From positions 248,001 through 312,000 of the forward strand of contig JAIXPC010000008.1 of the NCBI GenBank assembly GCA_027486415.1: a stretch of 64,000 nt of DNA. Reading direction: 5' to 3'. Shown here in pieces: positions 35,963 to 45,998 of this stretch; the stretch's first letter is position 1, and each line of letters opens with the position of its first letter. Below the pieces are notes generated by a model. The model was not told the origin of the DNA. It made no database searches and saw nothing but the letters and a program-made list of their open reading frames with translations. The position numbers and the translations under genes are program-made. This stretch comes from Sphingomonadales bacterium (lineage in GTDB: Bacteria; Pseudomonadota; Alphaproteobacteria; Sphingomonadales; Sphingomonadaceae).

Positions 35963-37321
35963 ATGGGCGCGGCGATGACGAATCCCGCCCCTCACGACGC
36001 TGCCCACCCGGTCGAGGCCCACCCGGCCGAAGCAATGCCCATCCCCGGCCCGTCCGACCCGATGGTCGCACCGCGCAAGGCGCCGGCGCGCGCCGATGGC
36101 AAGCGCCCGCTGATCGGCTTGTCAAAGGCGCAGCTGCGCGAGGTGCTGGCCGAGGTTGGCGTACCGGAAAAGCAGCTGAAGATGCGGGCCAGCCAGGTTT
36201 GGCACTGGCTGTATCACCGCGGCGTGACCGAGATTTCGGCGATGGCCAACATCGCCAAGGATACGCGCGCCCTGCTCGACGAACATTTCGTCGTCGGCCG
36301 CCCTGAGGTGGTGACGGCGCAAGTGTCGAGCGACGGCACCCGCAAGTGGCTGCTGCGCTTTGGCGATGGCGAGGAAGCCGAATGTGTGTTCATTCCCGAT
36401 GCGTGGCGCGGCACCTTGTGCGTGTCGAGCCAGGTCGGCTGCACGCTGAACTGCCGGTTTTGCCACACCGGCACCATGAAGCTGGTCCGCAATCTGACCC
36501 CGGCCGAAATCGTCGGCCAGGTGATGCTGGCGCGCGATGCGCTGGGCGAATGGCCGAACGGCACCGCCAGCCTGCCGGCCCTGCCCGACACCGACGATGA
36601 TGACGATGACCGGCCCTATTTCCCCGGCCTTGCCAACGCCGGCAGCAATTACACGCCCGAAGGCCGCATGCTCACCAACATCGTAATGATGGGCATGGGC
36701 GAGCCGCTCTACAATTTCGACAATGTCAGCCAGGCGCTGCAGATCGTCATGGATGGCGACGGGCTGGGCCTGTCCAAGCGGCGCATCACGCTTTCGACCA
36801 GCGGCGTGGTGCCGATGATGGAACGCTGCGGCAAGGAAATCGGCGTCAACCTCGCCGTCTCTCTGCACGCCGTCACCAAGGACATCCGCGACGAGATCGT
36901 GCCGATCAACAAGAAATACGGCATCGAGCAGCTGCTGCAGGCTTGCGCCGATTATCCCGGTGCCAACAACGCCCGCCGCATCACGTTCGAATATGTGATG
37001 CTGAAGGACAAGAACGACAGCGACGAGGACGCGCGCGAGCTGGTCCGCCTGATCCGCAAGTACAAGCTGCCGGCCAAGGTCAACCTGATCCCCTTCAACC
37101 CGTGGCCGGGCAGCATCTACGAATGCTCGTCGGACGAGCGCATCCGTGCGTTTTCCGACATCATCTTCAAGGCTGGAATCTCCGCCCCCGTACGCACCCC
37201 GCGCGGCCGGGACATCATGGCGGCGTGCGGCCAGCTGAAGTCGGCGTCGGAAAAGATCAGCCGGGCGGAACTCGACCGGCGCGCGGCCGAGAAGGAACTG
37301 GGCTGGGTCGACCCGGCCTAA
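35963..37321 (+). CDS. rlmN: Dual-specificity 23S rRNA/tRNA adenine-C2 methyltransferase RlmN
   Basis: Radical SAM enzyme that methylates A2503 of 23S rRNA and A37 of some tRNAs. 452 residues from the ATG at 35963 (a second ATG at 35975 is possible), longer than the E. coli protein because of an N-terminal extension (1-50) and an acidic insert of about 28 residues after GEWPNG, containing six Asp in a row. Cluster Cys160, Cys164 and Cys167 in CTLNCRFC, the methyl-carrying Cys422 in MAACGQL and the partner Cys153 (TLCVSSQ) are all in place. It shares four bases with the convergent cfa gene. Confidence 0.96.
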   Translation: MGAAMTNPAPHDAAHPVEAHPAEAMPIPGPSDPMVAPRKAPARADGKRPLIGLSKAQLREVLAEVGVPEKQLKMRASQVWHWLYHRGVTEISAMANIAKDTRALLDEHFVVGRPEVVTAQVSSDGTRKWLLRFGDGEEAECVFIPDAWRGTLCVSSQVGCTLNCRFCHTGTMKLVRNLTPAEIVGQVMLARDALGEWPNGTASLPALPDTDDDDDDRPYFPGLANAGSNYTPEGRMLTNIVMMGMGEPLYNFDNVSQALQIVMDGDGLGLSKRRITLSTSGVVPMMERCGKEIGVNLAVSLHAVTKDIRDEIVPINKKYGIEQLLQACADYPGANNARRITFEYVMLKDKNDSDEDARELVRLIRKYKLPAKVNLIPFNPWPGSIYECSSDERIRAFSDIIFKAGISAPVRTPRGRDIMAACGQLKSASEKISRAELDRRAAEKELGWVDPA

Positions 37322-38541
37322 GCCGCCCCACCCGGCAACGCCCGTTCCATCGCTCCCATGTAATCGCGCGTCAGGGGCAGCGTGTCGCGGCGCTTGATCA
37401 TCTGGATCTGCACGTTCATGTGGCCATCATTGGCAAAGGCGCACCAGGCCGCGGCCAGATAGAACATCCACATCCGGTAAAATCGCGCATCGTGGATGGC
37501 GGTGATGGCCGCCTCCTGCGCGGCGCAACGGTCGTACCAGGCCTTCAGCGTGAGGGCATAATGCAGGCGCAGCACTTCGATATCGCTGATCCACAGCCAG
37601 GCACGCTCGACGGCCGGGACAATCTGTGACAGCGCCGGGGCATAGCCGCCGGGGAAGATATATTTTGCCGTCCACGGATCGGTCGCGCCCGGCCCGTCGG
37701 CGCGGGCAATGGTGTGGAGCAGGGCGACGCCGTCGGGCGCCAGCAGACGTTCCACCGTGTCAAAGAACTGCTGATAATGCGGCAGGCCGACATGTTCGAA
37801 CATGCCCACCGACACGATCCGATCAAACTGCCCGGTGACGGCCCGATAGTCGATCAGCTGGAAATCGACGCCTGAAATGCCCTGCCGCGCCGTTTCCTTG
37901 CGCGCATAGTCCAGTTGCGCCTGCGACAGCGTGATCCCCGTCACCTGCGCGCCCGATACCCTGGCCAGATAGCGCGCCAGCCCGCCCCAGCCGCAGCCGA
38001 TGTCGAGCACCTTCTGCCCCGGCTTCAGGTCAAGCTTGGCGGCGATATGGGCCAGCTTTGCTTCCTGCGCTGCCTCCAGCGTGGTGATGCCAGGTGCCCA
38101 ATAGGCGCAGCTGTACTGCCGGTGCGGATCAAGAAACAGATCATACAGCCGGTCATCCAGATCATAGTGGTGGGCGACGTTGCGGCGGGAACGGCGCTCG
38201 AAATTGATGCCGTCCCACCACGCCGCGATCCGCGCCTGCCGCCACAGCGCAAAGCGCACCGGATTGTCGCGGCTCCAGCGCAGGTTGAAGGTGACGAGAT
38301 CGAGGAGCGCGAGGATGTCGCCCGCCTCCATCACCAGCCGCCCGTCCATGAACGCCTCCCCCGCGCCCAGCGGCGGGTTCAGCGCGATGGCGCGGGCGGC
38401 GGCGTTGTCGGCAATGCGGATGTGAACCGGCGCGCGGTCGGGATCGGGCTGGCCATAGCGCCGCTCACGGCCCGTCGGATCGACGACGATCAACTCGCCC
38501 GATCGGATCACCCGCCGCAACAGTCGATCGAGCGCCCACAT
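37318..38541 (-). CDS. cfa: Cyclopropane-fatty-acyl-phospholipid synthase
   Basis: SAM-dependent enzyme that adds a methylene bridge to unsaturated membrane lipids. 407 residues. The N-terminal domain (1-120) is the small mycolic-acid/Cfa N-region, followed by the methyltransferase Rossmann fold with [16 protein letters not shown] (motif I), [13 protein letters not shown] and the bicarbonate-site area around YIFPGGYAP, then a C-terminal membrane-associated segment. Only the last four bases overlap rlmN. It may lie in one transcript with grpE and hrcA upstream, since it starts 59 bases after grpE. Family sure; exact product in this species unproven. Confidence 0.92.
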   Translation of the reverse strand: MWALDRLLRRVIRSGELIVVDPTGRERRYGQPDPDRAPVHIRIADNAAARAIALNPPLGAGEAFMDGRLVMEAGDILALLDLVTFNLRWSRDNPVRFALWRQARIAAWWDGINFERRSRRNVAHHYDLDDRLYDLFLDPHRQYSCAYWAPGITTLEAAQEAKLAHIAAKLDLKPGQKVLDIGCGWGGLARYLARVSGAQVTGITLSQAQLDYARKETARQGISGVDFQLIDYRAVTGQFDRIVSVGMFEHVGLPHYQQFFDTVERLLAPDGVALLHTIARADGPGATDPWTAKYIFPGGYAPALSQIVPAVERAWLWISDIEVLRLHYALTLKAWYDRCAAQEAAITAIHDARFYRMWMFYLAAAWCAFANDGHMNVQIQMIKRRDTLPLTRDYMGAMERALPGGAA

Positions 38542-38600
38542 CGCGCCAGCGTGACAAGCGTGGCGCGAGCGTCAAGTCGCGGGAAACCCGGATGCGGCGA

Positions 38601-39107
38601 TCAGTCCGGCGCGCGCGCCACGCTGACCATGGCCGGGCGCAGCAGGCGGTCCCGGATGGTCCAGCCGCTGGCCAGTTCAGCCACGACGCTGCCCGCCGGC
38701 GCATCGCTGGGCACTTCCAGCATGGCTTGGTGGCGGTTGGGATCCAGCGCCTCGCCCGGCGTGATGTCGATGCGGTTGATGCCCTGCCGGCCAAAGATCG
38801 CCAGCAGTTCGCGCTCCGTCGCCTCGATACCGGCGCGGACGTTGTCAAAGCCATCGGCCGGCAGCGCGGCCACGGCGCGGCGCAGATTTTCCGCCACCGC
38901 CAGCATGTCGCGGGCAAAGCCGGTCACGGCATATTGGGTCGCCTCGGCCTTGTCGCGCTCCAGCCGGCGGCGGGTGTTTTCCAGATCGGCCATCGCGCGC
39001 AGCACGCGATCCTTCAGCTCGGCGATCTCCTGGTCCTTGGCCAGCAGCGCCTCGGCCAGGTCGATCTCGGCGGCGGGTTCTTCGGGGGTGTCGGTAACGT
39101 CTGTCAT
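38601..39107 (-). CDS. grpE: Nucleotide exchange factor GrpE
   Basis: Co-chaperone that releases ADP from DnaK. 168 residues: acidic N-terminus (1-20), a long coiled coil (about 20-60, KDQEIAELKDRVLRAMADLEN) and a C-terminal beta domain with GINRIDITPGEALDPNRHQAMLEVPS and GWTIRDRLLRPAMVSV, which are strong GrpE signatures. The start overlaps the hrcA stop (ATGA), the standard hrcA-grpE order in this group. dnaK is not in the window. A heat-shock operon regulated by HrcA would be usual, but no CIRCE element is seen. Confidence 0.94.
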   Translation of the reverse strand: MTDVTDTPEEPAAEIDLAEALLAKDQEIAELKDRVLRAMADLENTRRRLERDKAEATQYAVTGFARDMLAVAENLRRAVAALPADGFDNVRAGIEATERELLAIFGRQGINRIDITPGEALDPNRHQAMLEVPSDAPAGSVVAELASGWTIRDRLLRPAMVSVARAPD

Positions 39108-40156
39108 GATACCAGTCTGCTGAGGGTTCGTGCGGTGTAGTCCACCATGGGGATGACACGCGCATAGTTCAACCGCGTCGGCCCGATAACCCCCACGACG
39201 CCGATGACGCGGCCATCAGTGCCGCGATAGGGCGCGGCGATCACGCTGGAGCCTGACAGCGAGAACAGCCGCGATTCCGCGCCAATGAAGATGCGCGCCG
39301 CCTCGGCACCGCGCGCCCGATCGAGCAGCCGGATCAGCTCGGCCTTGTCCTCAAGATCGTCGAGCAGCTGGCGCACGCGGTCGATGTCCACCTCGCCTTC
39401 GACCAGATTGGCCTGGCCGCGCACGATCAGCACGGGCCGCGCGGTCGCATCGGCCGACCATGCCGCCAGCCCCGCGGCCACCGCCGACCTTGTCAGCGCA
39501 TCCAGCGTGGCACGATCGCGGCTGATTTCCCCTTCCAGCCGCGCCATCGCCTCGGCCAGCGTCAACCCGGCCAGCCGCGCGGTGATATAATTGGTCGCCG
39601 CTTCCAGCGTGGCCGGCGTGACGCCTGGCGGCAGATCCAGCAGGCGGTTTTCAACGCTGCCATCCTGGCCCACCAGCACCACCAGCACGCGCCCCGGCGA
39701 CAATGGCACAAAACTGACCTGCCGTATCACCAGTTCGCGCGCCGGAACCATCACCAACCCGGCACAGTGCGACAGGCCCGACAGCGCAGCGGTGGTGCGG
39801 CTCAATGCCTCTTCTATCGCCACACCCGGCGCGAGGCCCGCCTCCAGCGCCGCGCGCTCGTCCTCCGACGGTTCGGCGGCCTGCATCATGCCGTCGACGA
39901 ACATCCTGAGGCCGAGTTCGGTCGGCAGGCGGCCGGCGGACGTGTGCGGCGCGGCCAGCAGGCCCAGCTCCTCAAGGTCCTGCATGACATTGCGGATCGA
40001 CGCCGGCGACAGGCCCAGCCCGCCGCCCTTGGCCAGCGTGCGGCTGCCGACCGGCGCGCCCGACGCCAGATAGGCATCGACGATCTGGCGAAAAATCTCG
40101 CGGGCGCGGTCAGTCAGGTCGGCCAACGCCAGGGTCGTCTGGGGCGTCTGCTGCAT
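39104..40156 (-). CDS. hrcA: Heat-inducible transcription repressor HrcA
   Basis: Repressor of class I heat-shock genes that binds CIRCE (TTAGCACTC-N9-GAGTGCTAA). 350 residues: winged-helix DNA-binding domain (1-85) with [39 protein letters not shown] and [19 protein letters not shown], then the GAF-like dimerisation domain to the end, with the typical [19 protein letters not shown] close. The start at 40156 leaves about 100 bases to the divergent rph start. I find no CIRCE in this gap, so the gene may not repress itself here, or its target is elsewhere. Confidence 0.93.
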   Translation of the reverse strand: MQQTPQTTLALADLTDRAREIFRQIVDAYLASGAPVGSRTLAKGGGLGLSPASIRNVMQDLEELGLLAAPHTSAGRLPTELGLRMFVDGMMQAAEPSEDERAALEAGLAPGVAIEEALSRTTAALSGLSHCAGLVMVPARELVIRQVSFVPLSPGRVLVVLVGQDGSVENRLLDLPPGVTPATLEAATNYITARLAGLTLAEAMARLEGEISRDRATLDALTRSAVAAGLAAWSADATARPVLIVRGQANLVEGEVDIDRVRQLLDDLEDKAELIRLLDRARGAEAARIFIGAESRLFSLSGSSVIAAPYRGTDGRVIGVVGVIGPTRLNYARVIPMVDYTARTLSRLVS

Positions 40157-40258
40157 GGATCCTATCTATGGCCGCGCGCGTGCGGGTGCAATGGGCGCTT
40201 CCCTTCGCGCGCGCCGCGCCATAAGGCCAACGCAACACTCATGCGAAAGGCTTGCCTC

Positions 40259-40975
40259 ATGCGCCCCTCCGGCCGCGCTCCCGATCAGATGCGGGACATC
40301 ACCATGATCCCGGGCTTTTCCGCCCATGCCGAAGGCTCGTGCCTGGTCAAGTTCGGCAACACCCATGTGCTGGTGACGGCCAGCGTGGAAGACCGGGTGC
40401 CGCCGTTCCTGCGCGGCAAGGGCCAGGGCTGGGTAACGGCCGAATATGGCATGCTGCCGCGCGCCACCCACACCCGCGGCGGCCGCGAAGCCGCCAAGGG
40501 CAAGCAATCGGGTCGCACGCAGGAAATCCAGCGCCTGATCGGTCGCAGCTTGCGTGCCGTCACCGATCTCGGCCTGCTGGGCGAACGCCAGATCACGCTG
40601 GATTGCGACGTGATCCAGGCTGATGGCGGCACCCGCACCGCGGCCATTTCCGGCGCCTGGGTCGCCCTGCGCCTTGCCATCGACCATATCCACAAGGCGA
40701 CGCCGCTGGCCGGTGATCCGCTCAGCCTCCAGGTCGCGGCGATCAGCTGTGGCATCTACAACGGCACGCCGGTGCTTGATCTGGATTATGTCGAGGACAG
40801 TTCCGCCGGCACTGACGCCAATTTCGTGCTGACCAACCAAGCCGGCATCGTCGAGGTGCAGGGCACCGCCGAAGGCGAACCGTTCGACGAGGAAGCGCTG
40901 CTCCGCCTGCTCCGCCTGGCCCGCATCGGCTGCAACCAGGTGTTTGCAGCGCAGCTGCAGGCCGTGGGCCGGTGA
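40259..40975 (+). CDS. rph: Ribonuclease PH
   Basis: Phosphorolytic 3'-exoribonuclease that trims tRNA ends. 238 residues. The start at 40259 is preferred over the ATG at 40241 because it has GAAAGG at a good distance and gives the usual N-terminus [12 protein letters not shown]. RNase PH domains 1 and 2: [40 protein letters not shown] and [19 protein letters not shown] are diagnostic. The stop overlaps the GTG start of rdgB (GTGA). First gene of an rph-rdgB-hemW string. Confidence 0.95.
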   Translation: MRPSGRAPDQMRDITMIPGFSAHAEGSCLVKFGNTHVLVTASVEDRVPPFLRGKGQGWVTAEYGMLPRATHTRGGREAAKGKQSGRTQEIQRLIGRSLRAVTDLGLLGERQITLDCDVIQADGGTRTAAISGAWVALRLAIDHIHKATPLAGDPLSLQVAAISCGIYNGTPVLDLDYVEDSSAGTDANFVLTNQAGIVEVQGTAEGEPFDEEALLRLLRLARIGCNQVFAAQLQAVGR

Positions 40976-41571
40976 GGAGCCTCCAGCCCGGCCGGCTGGT
41001 GCTGGCGACCCACAATCCCGGCAAGGTGGTCGAGCTGGCCGAACTGCTGAACCCGCACGGCCTCGACGTGGTGTCGGCGGGTGACATGGGCCTGCCCGAG
41101 CCCGACGAGACCGAGACGACATTCATCGGCAACGCCCGCCTGAAGGCGCTGGCTGCCGCCACCGCCAGCGGCCTGCCCGCCATTGCCGACGACAGCGGGC
41201 TGTGCGTGGATGCGCTCGGCGGCGCACCCGGCATCTATTCCGCGCGCTGGGCCGGGCCGGGGAAGGATTTCAGCGTCGCCATGGCGCAGGTGAATGACAA
41301 ACTGGGCGACAAGCCCCGCACCGCCCATTTCATCTGCGCGCTGTGCGTGGCCTGGCCCGACGGCCATACCGAGGTGGTGGAAGGCCGCGTGGACGGCACG
41401 CTGGTCTGGCCACCGCGCGGGGCCAATGGCTTTGGCTATGACCCGATGTTCCTGATGGACGGCAAGGCGGCCACCTATGGCGAGATGCCGCGCGCCGAAA
41501 AGGAAGCCGACAACCACCGGGCGCGGGCCTTTTCGCAACTGGTCGCGCTGCTGCCGCCGGTGGTGGGGTGA
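40972..41571 (+). CDS. rdgB: XTP/dITP diphosphatase (RdgB/HAM1)
   Basis: Cleaves ITP, XTP and dITP to keep damaged purines out of DNA. 199 residues with a GTG start coupled to rph. Signatures: [43 protein letters not shown], and [14 protein letters not shown] near the end. The stop overlaps the hemW ATG by one base (TGATG). The fusion-like spacing with rph is common in alphaproteobacteria. Confidence 0.95.
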   Translation: MRSLQPGRLVLATHNPGKVVELAELLNPHGLDVVSAGDMGLPEPDETETTFIGNARLKALAAATASGLPAIADDSGLCVDALGGAPGIYSARWAGPGKDFSVAMAQVNDKLGDKPRTAHFICALCVAWPDGHTEVVEGRVDGTLVWPPRGANGFGYDPMFLMDGKAATYGEMPRAEKEADNHRARAFSQLVALLPPVVG

Positions 41572-42713
41572 TGGCAGGCGACCCGGTCGCGCTCTACGTC
41601 CACTGGCCGTTCTGCGTCACCAAATGCCCCTATTGCGATTTCAACAGCCATGTCCGCGAATCCGTTGACCAGGCCCAGTGGCGGGCCGGTCTGCTTGCCG
41701 ATCTCGCCTTTGAAGCCGCGCGCCTGCCTGGTCGCCAGCTGGCCAGCATCTTTTTTGGCGGCGGCACCCCCAGCCTGATGCCACCGGAGACTGTCGCAGC
41801 GATCATCGAAGCCGCCTGCCAGCATTGGACGCCGGAAGCCGGCCTGGAAATCACGCTGGAAGCCAACCCGTCGAGCGTGGAGGCCAGCCGCTTTGCCGGC
41901 TTTGCTGCCGCCGGGGTCAATCGCCTGTCGTTGGGCGTGCAGGCGCTCGACGATGAAGCGCTGAAGCTGCTGGGCCGCCCACATGATGTCGCCGCAGCGC
42001 TGGCGGCGCTCGATGTGGCACAAGCGACGTTTGGCCGGGTGAGCTTCGACCTCATCTATGACCGGCCGGGCATGACACGTGAAAGCTGGGCAGCCGAACT
42101 CGGCCGCGCATTGGGTTTCGGCACCACGCACCTGTCCCTCTACCAGCTCACCATCGAACCCGGCACGCGCTTTGCCGCGCTTCACGCCCGCGGCCAGCTG
42201 GTGCTGCCTGACGAGGACACCAGCGCCGACCTGTTCGCGATGACACAGGATCTGACGGCGGCCGCCGGTATCCCGGCCTATGAAATTTCAAACCACGCCG
42301 CGCCGGGCATGGAGAGCCGCCACAACCTCACCTATTGGCGCTATGGCGATTATGCCGGCATCGGCCCCGGCGCGCATGGCCGCCGCGACGGCGTCGCCAC
42401 CCTGCGGCGCAAGAAGCCGGAACAGTGGCTGGCCGGTGTCACCGACCATGGTCACGGCATGGAAAGCGAAACGCCGCTGTCGGTGGCGGAGCGCACGTCG
42501 GAAGCGCTGGTGATGGGGCTGCGTCTTGCAGAAGGCCTCGATGCGGCGCGGTTCGCAGCGCGCAGCGGCGTTGCGCTTGCCGATGCCTTGAAGCCCGACG
42601 CCGTGACCCGGCTGGTTGAACAAGGCCTGCTCCACAGCGACGCGCGCGGCATCCGCCTCACGTCTGCCGGCTGGCCGCTCGCCAACGCCATCCTTGCCGA
42701 AATCGCGCGTTAG
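41571..42713 (+). CDS. hemW: HemW-like radical SAM protein (coproporphyrinogen III oxidase homologue)
   Basis: 380 residues from the ATG at 41571. Radical SAM cluster CVTKCPYC (C-x3-C-x2-C) near residue 17, followed by FGGGTPSLMP and TLEANPSSVE. The C-terminal HemW domain has the HNLTYWRYGDYAGIGPGAHG segment. Proteins of this type are heme chaperones rather than true HemN oxidases; the absence of the N-terminal extra Cys in HemN (only CxxxCxxC here) supports HemW. It shares its last four bases with the convergent LpoA-like gene. Confidence 0.93.
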   Translation: MAGDPVALYVHWPFCVTKCPYCDFNSHVRESVDQAQWRAGLLADLAFEAARLPGRQLASIFFGGGTPSLMPPETVAAIIEAACQHWTPEAGLEITLEANPSSVEASRFAGFAAAGVNRLSLGVQALDDEALKLLGRPHDVAAALAALDVAQATFGRVSFDLIYDRPGMTRESWAAELGRALGFGTTHLSLYQLTIEPGTRFAALHARGQLVLPDEDTSADLFAMTQDLTAAAGIPAYEISNHAAPGMESRHNLTYWRYGDYAGIGPGAHGRRDGVATLRRKKPEQWLAGVTDHGHGMESETPLSVAERTSEALVMGLRLAEGLDAARFAARSGVALADALKPDAVTRLVEQGLLHSDARGIRLTSAGWPLANAILAEIAR

Positions 42714-43960
42714 AAACTCGCCGGTGCCGGCGACACCACCCCGGTGCCGATCTGGTCAACCTCCAGCGCCCGTTCCGCGACGCCGGCAGCGGTGAAACGG
42801 AACGCGCCATCGATGCCGGCGAAGCCATCGCGCGCCAGAAATGCCGCGCGCGGGAAGGGCTGACCCAGCGGCCAGCGCGCAGCGAGGCTGTGGGCCAGCA
42901 GCACCGCGTCATAACCCAGCGAGGCCAGCCGCGACGGGTTGCTGCCATGCTTGGCGCGATAGCGTGTCGCCAGGCTGTTGAAGCGCGCATCGGCCACCGT
43001 GGCATAGAGCGCGCCCTTCAGCGCCGGCACCCGCGCCAGGCCGGGTTCGTTGTTCCACAATTCGGTGCCCAGGATCACCACCTGCCCCGGTGCCGCGCCA
43101 TAGCGCGCCAGCGAGGGCAGGAAGCGCGCTGCGGCTGCGCCCGAATCGGCGATCAGCAGGCCCTGGAATGGCACCGGGGCCAGCGCACCCGCCACCCGCG
43201 CCACCGTGCCATCGGCGCGGATCTGCGGTTTGCCGCTGGCGCGCACGCGCGCATCATAGTTGGTGACCTGCGCCGCCGCGGCTGCCAGCTTGGCGGGGTC
43301 GCGGGCATAGGTGACGATGGCCGTGGACTTGCCGCCGGCATCATTCACCGCCTTCACAAAGGCCAGCTGGGCGCGCTGGCCATAGGCACCCTGCGGCACC
43401 AGCGCGGCAAAACGCTCGATCCCCCGGCTCCGGGCATAGGCGACGACACGGCCAATGGCGGCACCGGGCTGGAAGCCCATGACGAACACATCACCGCCCG
43501 CCACCCCGGCATCGTTGGAAAAGCTGAGGATCGGCACCGGGCGGCCCGCCACAGCCGTCGTCACCGCCGGCACGTCGCTGGCCAGCAGCGGCCCAAGGAT
43601 CAGGCCGGCACCTGCCGCCATCGCCTTGGCAGCCGCCTCGCCAGCGCCTGGCCCGGTGTCAAACACCTCCATCTGCACCTGGGGCTTGCCCAGATCGGTC
43701 AGTGCCAGCGCCGCGGCATTGGCAATCGATTCGCCCACGGCCGCATTGGGGCCGGTGATCGGCACCAGCAGCGCCACCTTGTTCAGTTTCGCGACCGGCA
43801 GCGGCGCTGGCGCCGGCGCAACCACGGTCGGCGGCGGCGGCGCGCTGACGGTGGGGGCCGTTCGTTGCGGGGCCGAACATGCGGCCACCAGCACGCTGGT
43901 GCCGATCAGGCCCACGCGAAGCACTTGCCACAGCGACGCAACCCGGCTCTTGATGGCCAT
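42710..43960 (-). CDS. LpoA-like penicillin-binding protein activator (lipoprotein)
   Basis: Outer-membrane lipoprotein thought to stimulate PBP1-type peptidoglycan synthases. 416 residues: signal MAIKSRVASLWQVLRVGLIG then lipobox LVAAC (Cys28), a Pro-rich linker (30-55), and a type I periplasmic-binding fold (55-416) with KVALLVPITGPNAAVGESIANAAALA and GLILGPLLASDVPAV. It lacks the extra N-terminal TPR domain of E. coli LpoA, so it is a shorter relative that may bind a small ligand. The ATG is at 43958-43960 and directly abuts the divergent rsmI start. The alphaproteobacterial order next to rsmI and yraN matches known clusters. Confidence 0.85.
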   Translation of the reverse strand: MAIKSRVASLWQVLRVGLIGTSVLVAACSAPQRTAPTVSAPPPPTVVAPAPAPLPVAKLNKVALLVPITGPNAAVGESIANAAALALTDLGKPQVQMEVFDTGPGAGEAAAKAMAAGAGLILGPLLASDVPAVTTAVAGRPVPILSFSNDAGVAGGDVFVMGFQPGAAIGRVVAYARSRGIERFAALVPQGAYGQRAQLAFVKAVNDAGGKSTAIVTYARDPAKLAAAAAQVTNYDARVRASGKPQIRADGTVARVAGALAPVPFQGLLIADSGAAAARFLPSLARYGAAPGQVVILGTELWNNEPGLARVPALKGALYATVADARFNSLATRYRAKHGSNPSRLASLGYDAVLLAHSLAARWPLGQPFPRAAFLARDGFAGIDGAFRFTAAGVAERALEVDQIGTGVVSPAPASF

Positions 43961-44833
43961 GTGAACGAACACCCTTCCTGCGATCCCGATGCCGGCGCCA
44001 GCGCCAGCCTTGCACCGGGGCTTTACATCGTTGCAACGCCGATCGGCAATCTCGGGGATATCACCGCCCGCGCCCGGGCTGTGCTCGCCGGTGCCAGCGT
44101 GATCGCCTGTGAAGACACAAGGGTCACCGGAAGGCTGCTTGGCCATTTCGACATTTCGACCCGCATGCTGCCCTATCATGATCACAACGCCGATCGGGTT
44201 CGCCCCGGGTTGATCGCACGCGCGCTTGCGGAACCGGTGGCACTGGTATCCGATGCCGGCACGCCGCTGATTTCCGACCCGGGCTACAAATTGGTCGCCG
44301 AAGCGCGCGCCGCTGGCGTGAATGTCATCGCCGTGCCCGGCCCATCGGCGGTGATCGCTGCACTGTCGATCGCCGGCCTGCCCACCGATCGTTTCCTGTT
44401 CGCGGGCTTCCTGCCCGCCAAGGCCAAGGCCAAGGCCGATACCATCGCCGAACTGGCCAGCGTGCCGGCCACGCTGGCATTCTACGAATCCGGCCCGCGC
44501 CTCGCCGCGACGCTGACGGCCCTGCATGAAGGGCTGGGCGACCGCCCGGCCGCTGTCGGGCGCGAGTTGACCAAGCGTTTCGAGGAGATGGTGACCGGGA
44601 GCCTCTCTGAACTCGCCGCGCGCTGGGCCGACGCACCGCCCAGGGGCGAAATCGTCGTGCTGGTCGGGCCGCCGCTGCCCGCGCCGGCCGCAAGCGAACA
44701 GGATATCGATTCGGCGCTGGCGGAGGCATTGGCGACCATGCGCGTGAAGGATGCCGCCGTTGCGGTCGCCGCCCGGCTGGGATTGGCCAAAAGCGATGTC
44801 TACGCGCGCGCTCTGCAGCTCAAAAATGGCTGA
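43961..44833 (+). CDS. rsmI: 16S rRNA (cytidine-2'-O)-methyltransferase RsmI
   Basis: Methylates C1402 of 16S rRNA on the ribose. 290 residues from a GTG at 43961, the only in-frame start before GLYIVATPIGNLGDIT. Tetrapyrrole methylase fold: YIVATPIGNLGDITARA (motif near residue 21), ACEDTRVTGRLL, SDAGTPLISDPG and VPGPSAVIAALSIAGLPTDRF. The GTG has no good ribosome site upstream because that stretch is the start of the divergent lipoprotein. The stop overlaps yraN by eight bases. Family certain; the start is provisional. Confidence 0.92.
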   Translation: MNEHPSCDPDAGASASLAPGLYIVATPIGNLGDITARARAVLAGASVIACEDTRVTGRLLGHFDISTRMLPYHDHNADRVRPGLIARALAEPVALVSDAGTPLISDPGYKLVAEARAAGVNVIAVPGPSAVIAALSIAGLPTDRFLFAGFLPAKAKAKADTIAELASVPATLAFYESGPRLAATLTALHEGLGDRPAAVGRELTKRFEEMVTGSLSELAARWADAPPRGEIVVLVGPPLPAPAASEQDIDSALAEALATMRVKDAAVAVAARLGLAKSDVYARALQLKNG

Positions 44834-45191
44834 CCCCAGACGCATCGCCAACGAACGGCGCGGGCGGATGGCCGAGCATATTGCCGCCATCTGGTTGATG
44901 ATAAAGGGTTATCGCCTGATTGGCCGCCGGCTTCGCACACCGGGCGGTGAAATCGACTTGCTGATGCGGCGGGGCGAAACCCTGGTGTTTGTCGAGGTCA
45001 AGGCGCGCGCCACTCTCGACTCTGGCGTTCTGGCGCTGCATCCTGCCCAGCAACGGCGCTGCCAGGCAGCCGCCCGCTGGCTGGCCCCGCGTCACGGCTG
45101 GCCGGGTGCGGTGTTGCGGCACGACGCAGTGGTGATCACGCCGTGGGGTCTGCCCCGCCACCTGATCGCCATCTGGCGGGAAGAGGCATGA
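44826..45191 (+). CDS. YraN family protein (UPF0102), endonuclease-like
   Basis: 121 residues from the ATG at 44826, overlapping the rsmI end by 8 bases. The PD-(D/E)xK-type core is visible as GGEIDLLMRRGETLVFVEVKAR: Glu and Asp of GEID and the Glu-x-Lys of VEVK are the would-be metal ligands. YraN proteins are predicted nucleases often next to rsmI and lpoA, and their exact role is not settled. The stop overlaps the next gene's ATG (ATGATG). Clearly real on both sequence and position. Confidence 0.9.
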   Translation: MADPRRIANERRGRMAEHIAAIWLMIKGYRLIGRRLRTPGGEIDLLMRRGETLVFVEVKARATLDSGVLALHPAQQRRCQAAARWLAPRHGWPGAVLRHDAVVITPWGLPRHLIAIWREEA

Positions 45192-45985
45192 TGGAACTCT
45201 CTGCAATCGGCCTGATGGACGACGCCGATATCGACCTGATCGAGGCCGGCATCGCGCTGAGCCTTGCCGATCGTCCGCACGCCGATGCCGGCAAGTTGCG
45301 CCGTCTGATGTCGGACTGGGCGATCAGCCTGCAACGGGATCTTGCACCCGCCACCGGCAAGGGCCGGGCGCTCCGCATGGCCGGCATGATCGCCGGCGAC
45401 AGTGGCCTGACCGGCGATACCGACGATTATGACAACCCGCTGAACGCCGATCTGGTGGCCGTCGCCGCGCGCGGGCGCGGCCTGCCGATCGCGCTGTCCA
45501 TCCTTTATGTCGCGCTGGCGCGGCGGGTGGGTTGGCGGGTCGATGCGCTGGCCGTGCCCGGCCACGTGCTGGTGGAGGTGCACGGCGGCGGCGATTCGAC
45601 CCTGATCGATCCCTTTGACCACGGCACCACCGTTTCCCCGGCGCGGGCCGCCGATATCGCCCGCCACGGCGGCGGCGTGCCCATTGGCGGCCGTTTCCCG
45701 GTGATGAGCAACCGCCAGATGCTGGTCCGCCTGATTTCCAACCAGGCCAGCCGCGCCCGCCTGAATGGCGACACGCTGCGCGCACTCGCGCTCTATGAAC
45801 GGCTGACCCTCATCGCACCGGGTGTCAGCGCCCTGTGGTGGGAACGTGCCGGGCTCGAACAGCGCATTGGCCGCCTTGCCGCTGCCCGCGCCAGCCTGAC
45901 AGCGATGCTGGAAACCACCCACGATCCCGCGCTGGTGCACCGCATCCGCACCACGCTCGCCGCGCTGGCGCGATCGAGCATTTGA
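45188..45985 (+). CDS. SirB1-type transglutaminase-like protein
   Basis: 265 residues from the ATG at 45188. The SirB1/YchA domain (about residues 45-150) has NADLVAVAARGRGLPIALSI and GHVLVEVHGG, in which the catalytic Cys of true transglutaminases is absent (RGLPIAL), so it is probably a non-enzymatic fold. A C-terminal TPR-like helical part follows. Its function is unknown in the family. It sits between yraN (overlapping) and gshB (13 bases), so it is likely cotranscribed with both. Confidence 0.85.
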   Translation: MMELSAIGLMDDADIDLIEAGIALSLADRPHADAGKLRRLMSDWAISLQRDLAPATGKGRALRMAGMIAGDSGLTGDTDDYDNPLNADLVAVAARGRGLPIALSILYVALARRVGWRVDALAVPGHVLVEVHGGGDSTLIDPFDHGTTVSPARAADIARHGGGVPIGGRFPVMSNRQMLVRLISNQASRARLNGDTLRALALYERLTLIAPGVSALWWERAGLEQRIGRLAAARASLTAMLETTHDPALVHRIRTTLAALARSSI

Positions 45986-45998
45986 GAAAGCCTTCGCC

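Noticed and set aside
40157-40258. A CIRCE or sigma32 promoter for hrcA
   Set aside because: No TTAGCACTC/GAGTGCTAA pair and no convincing CTTG...CCTAT pair was found; a weak hexamer match was not enough to list.
45188-45985. An active transglutaminase
   Set aside because: The catalytic Cys is missing in the SirB1-like domain, so enzymatic cross-linking is unlikely.
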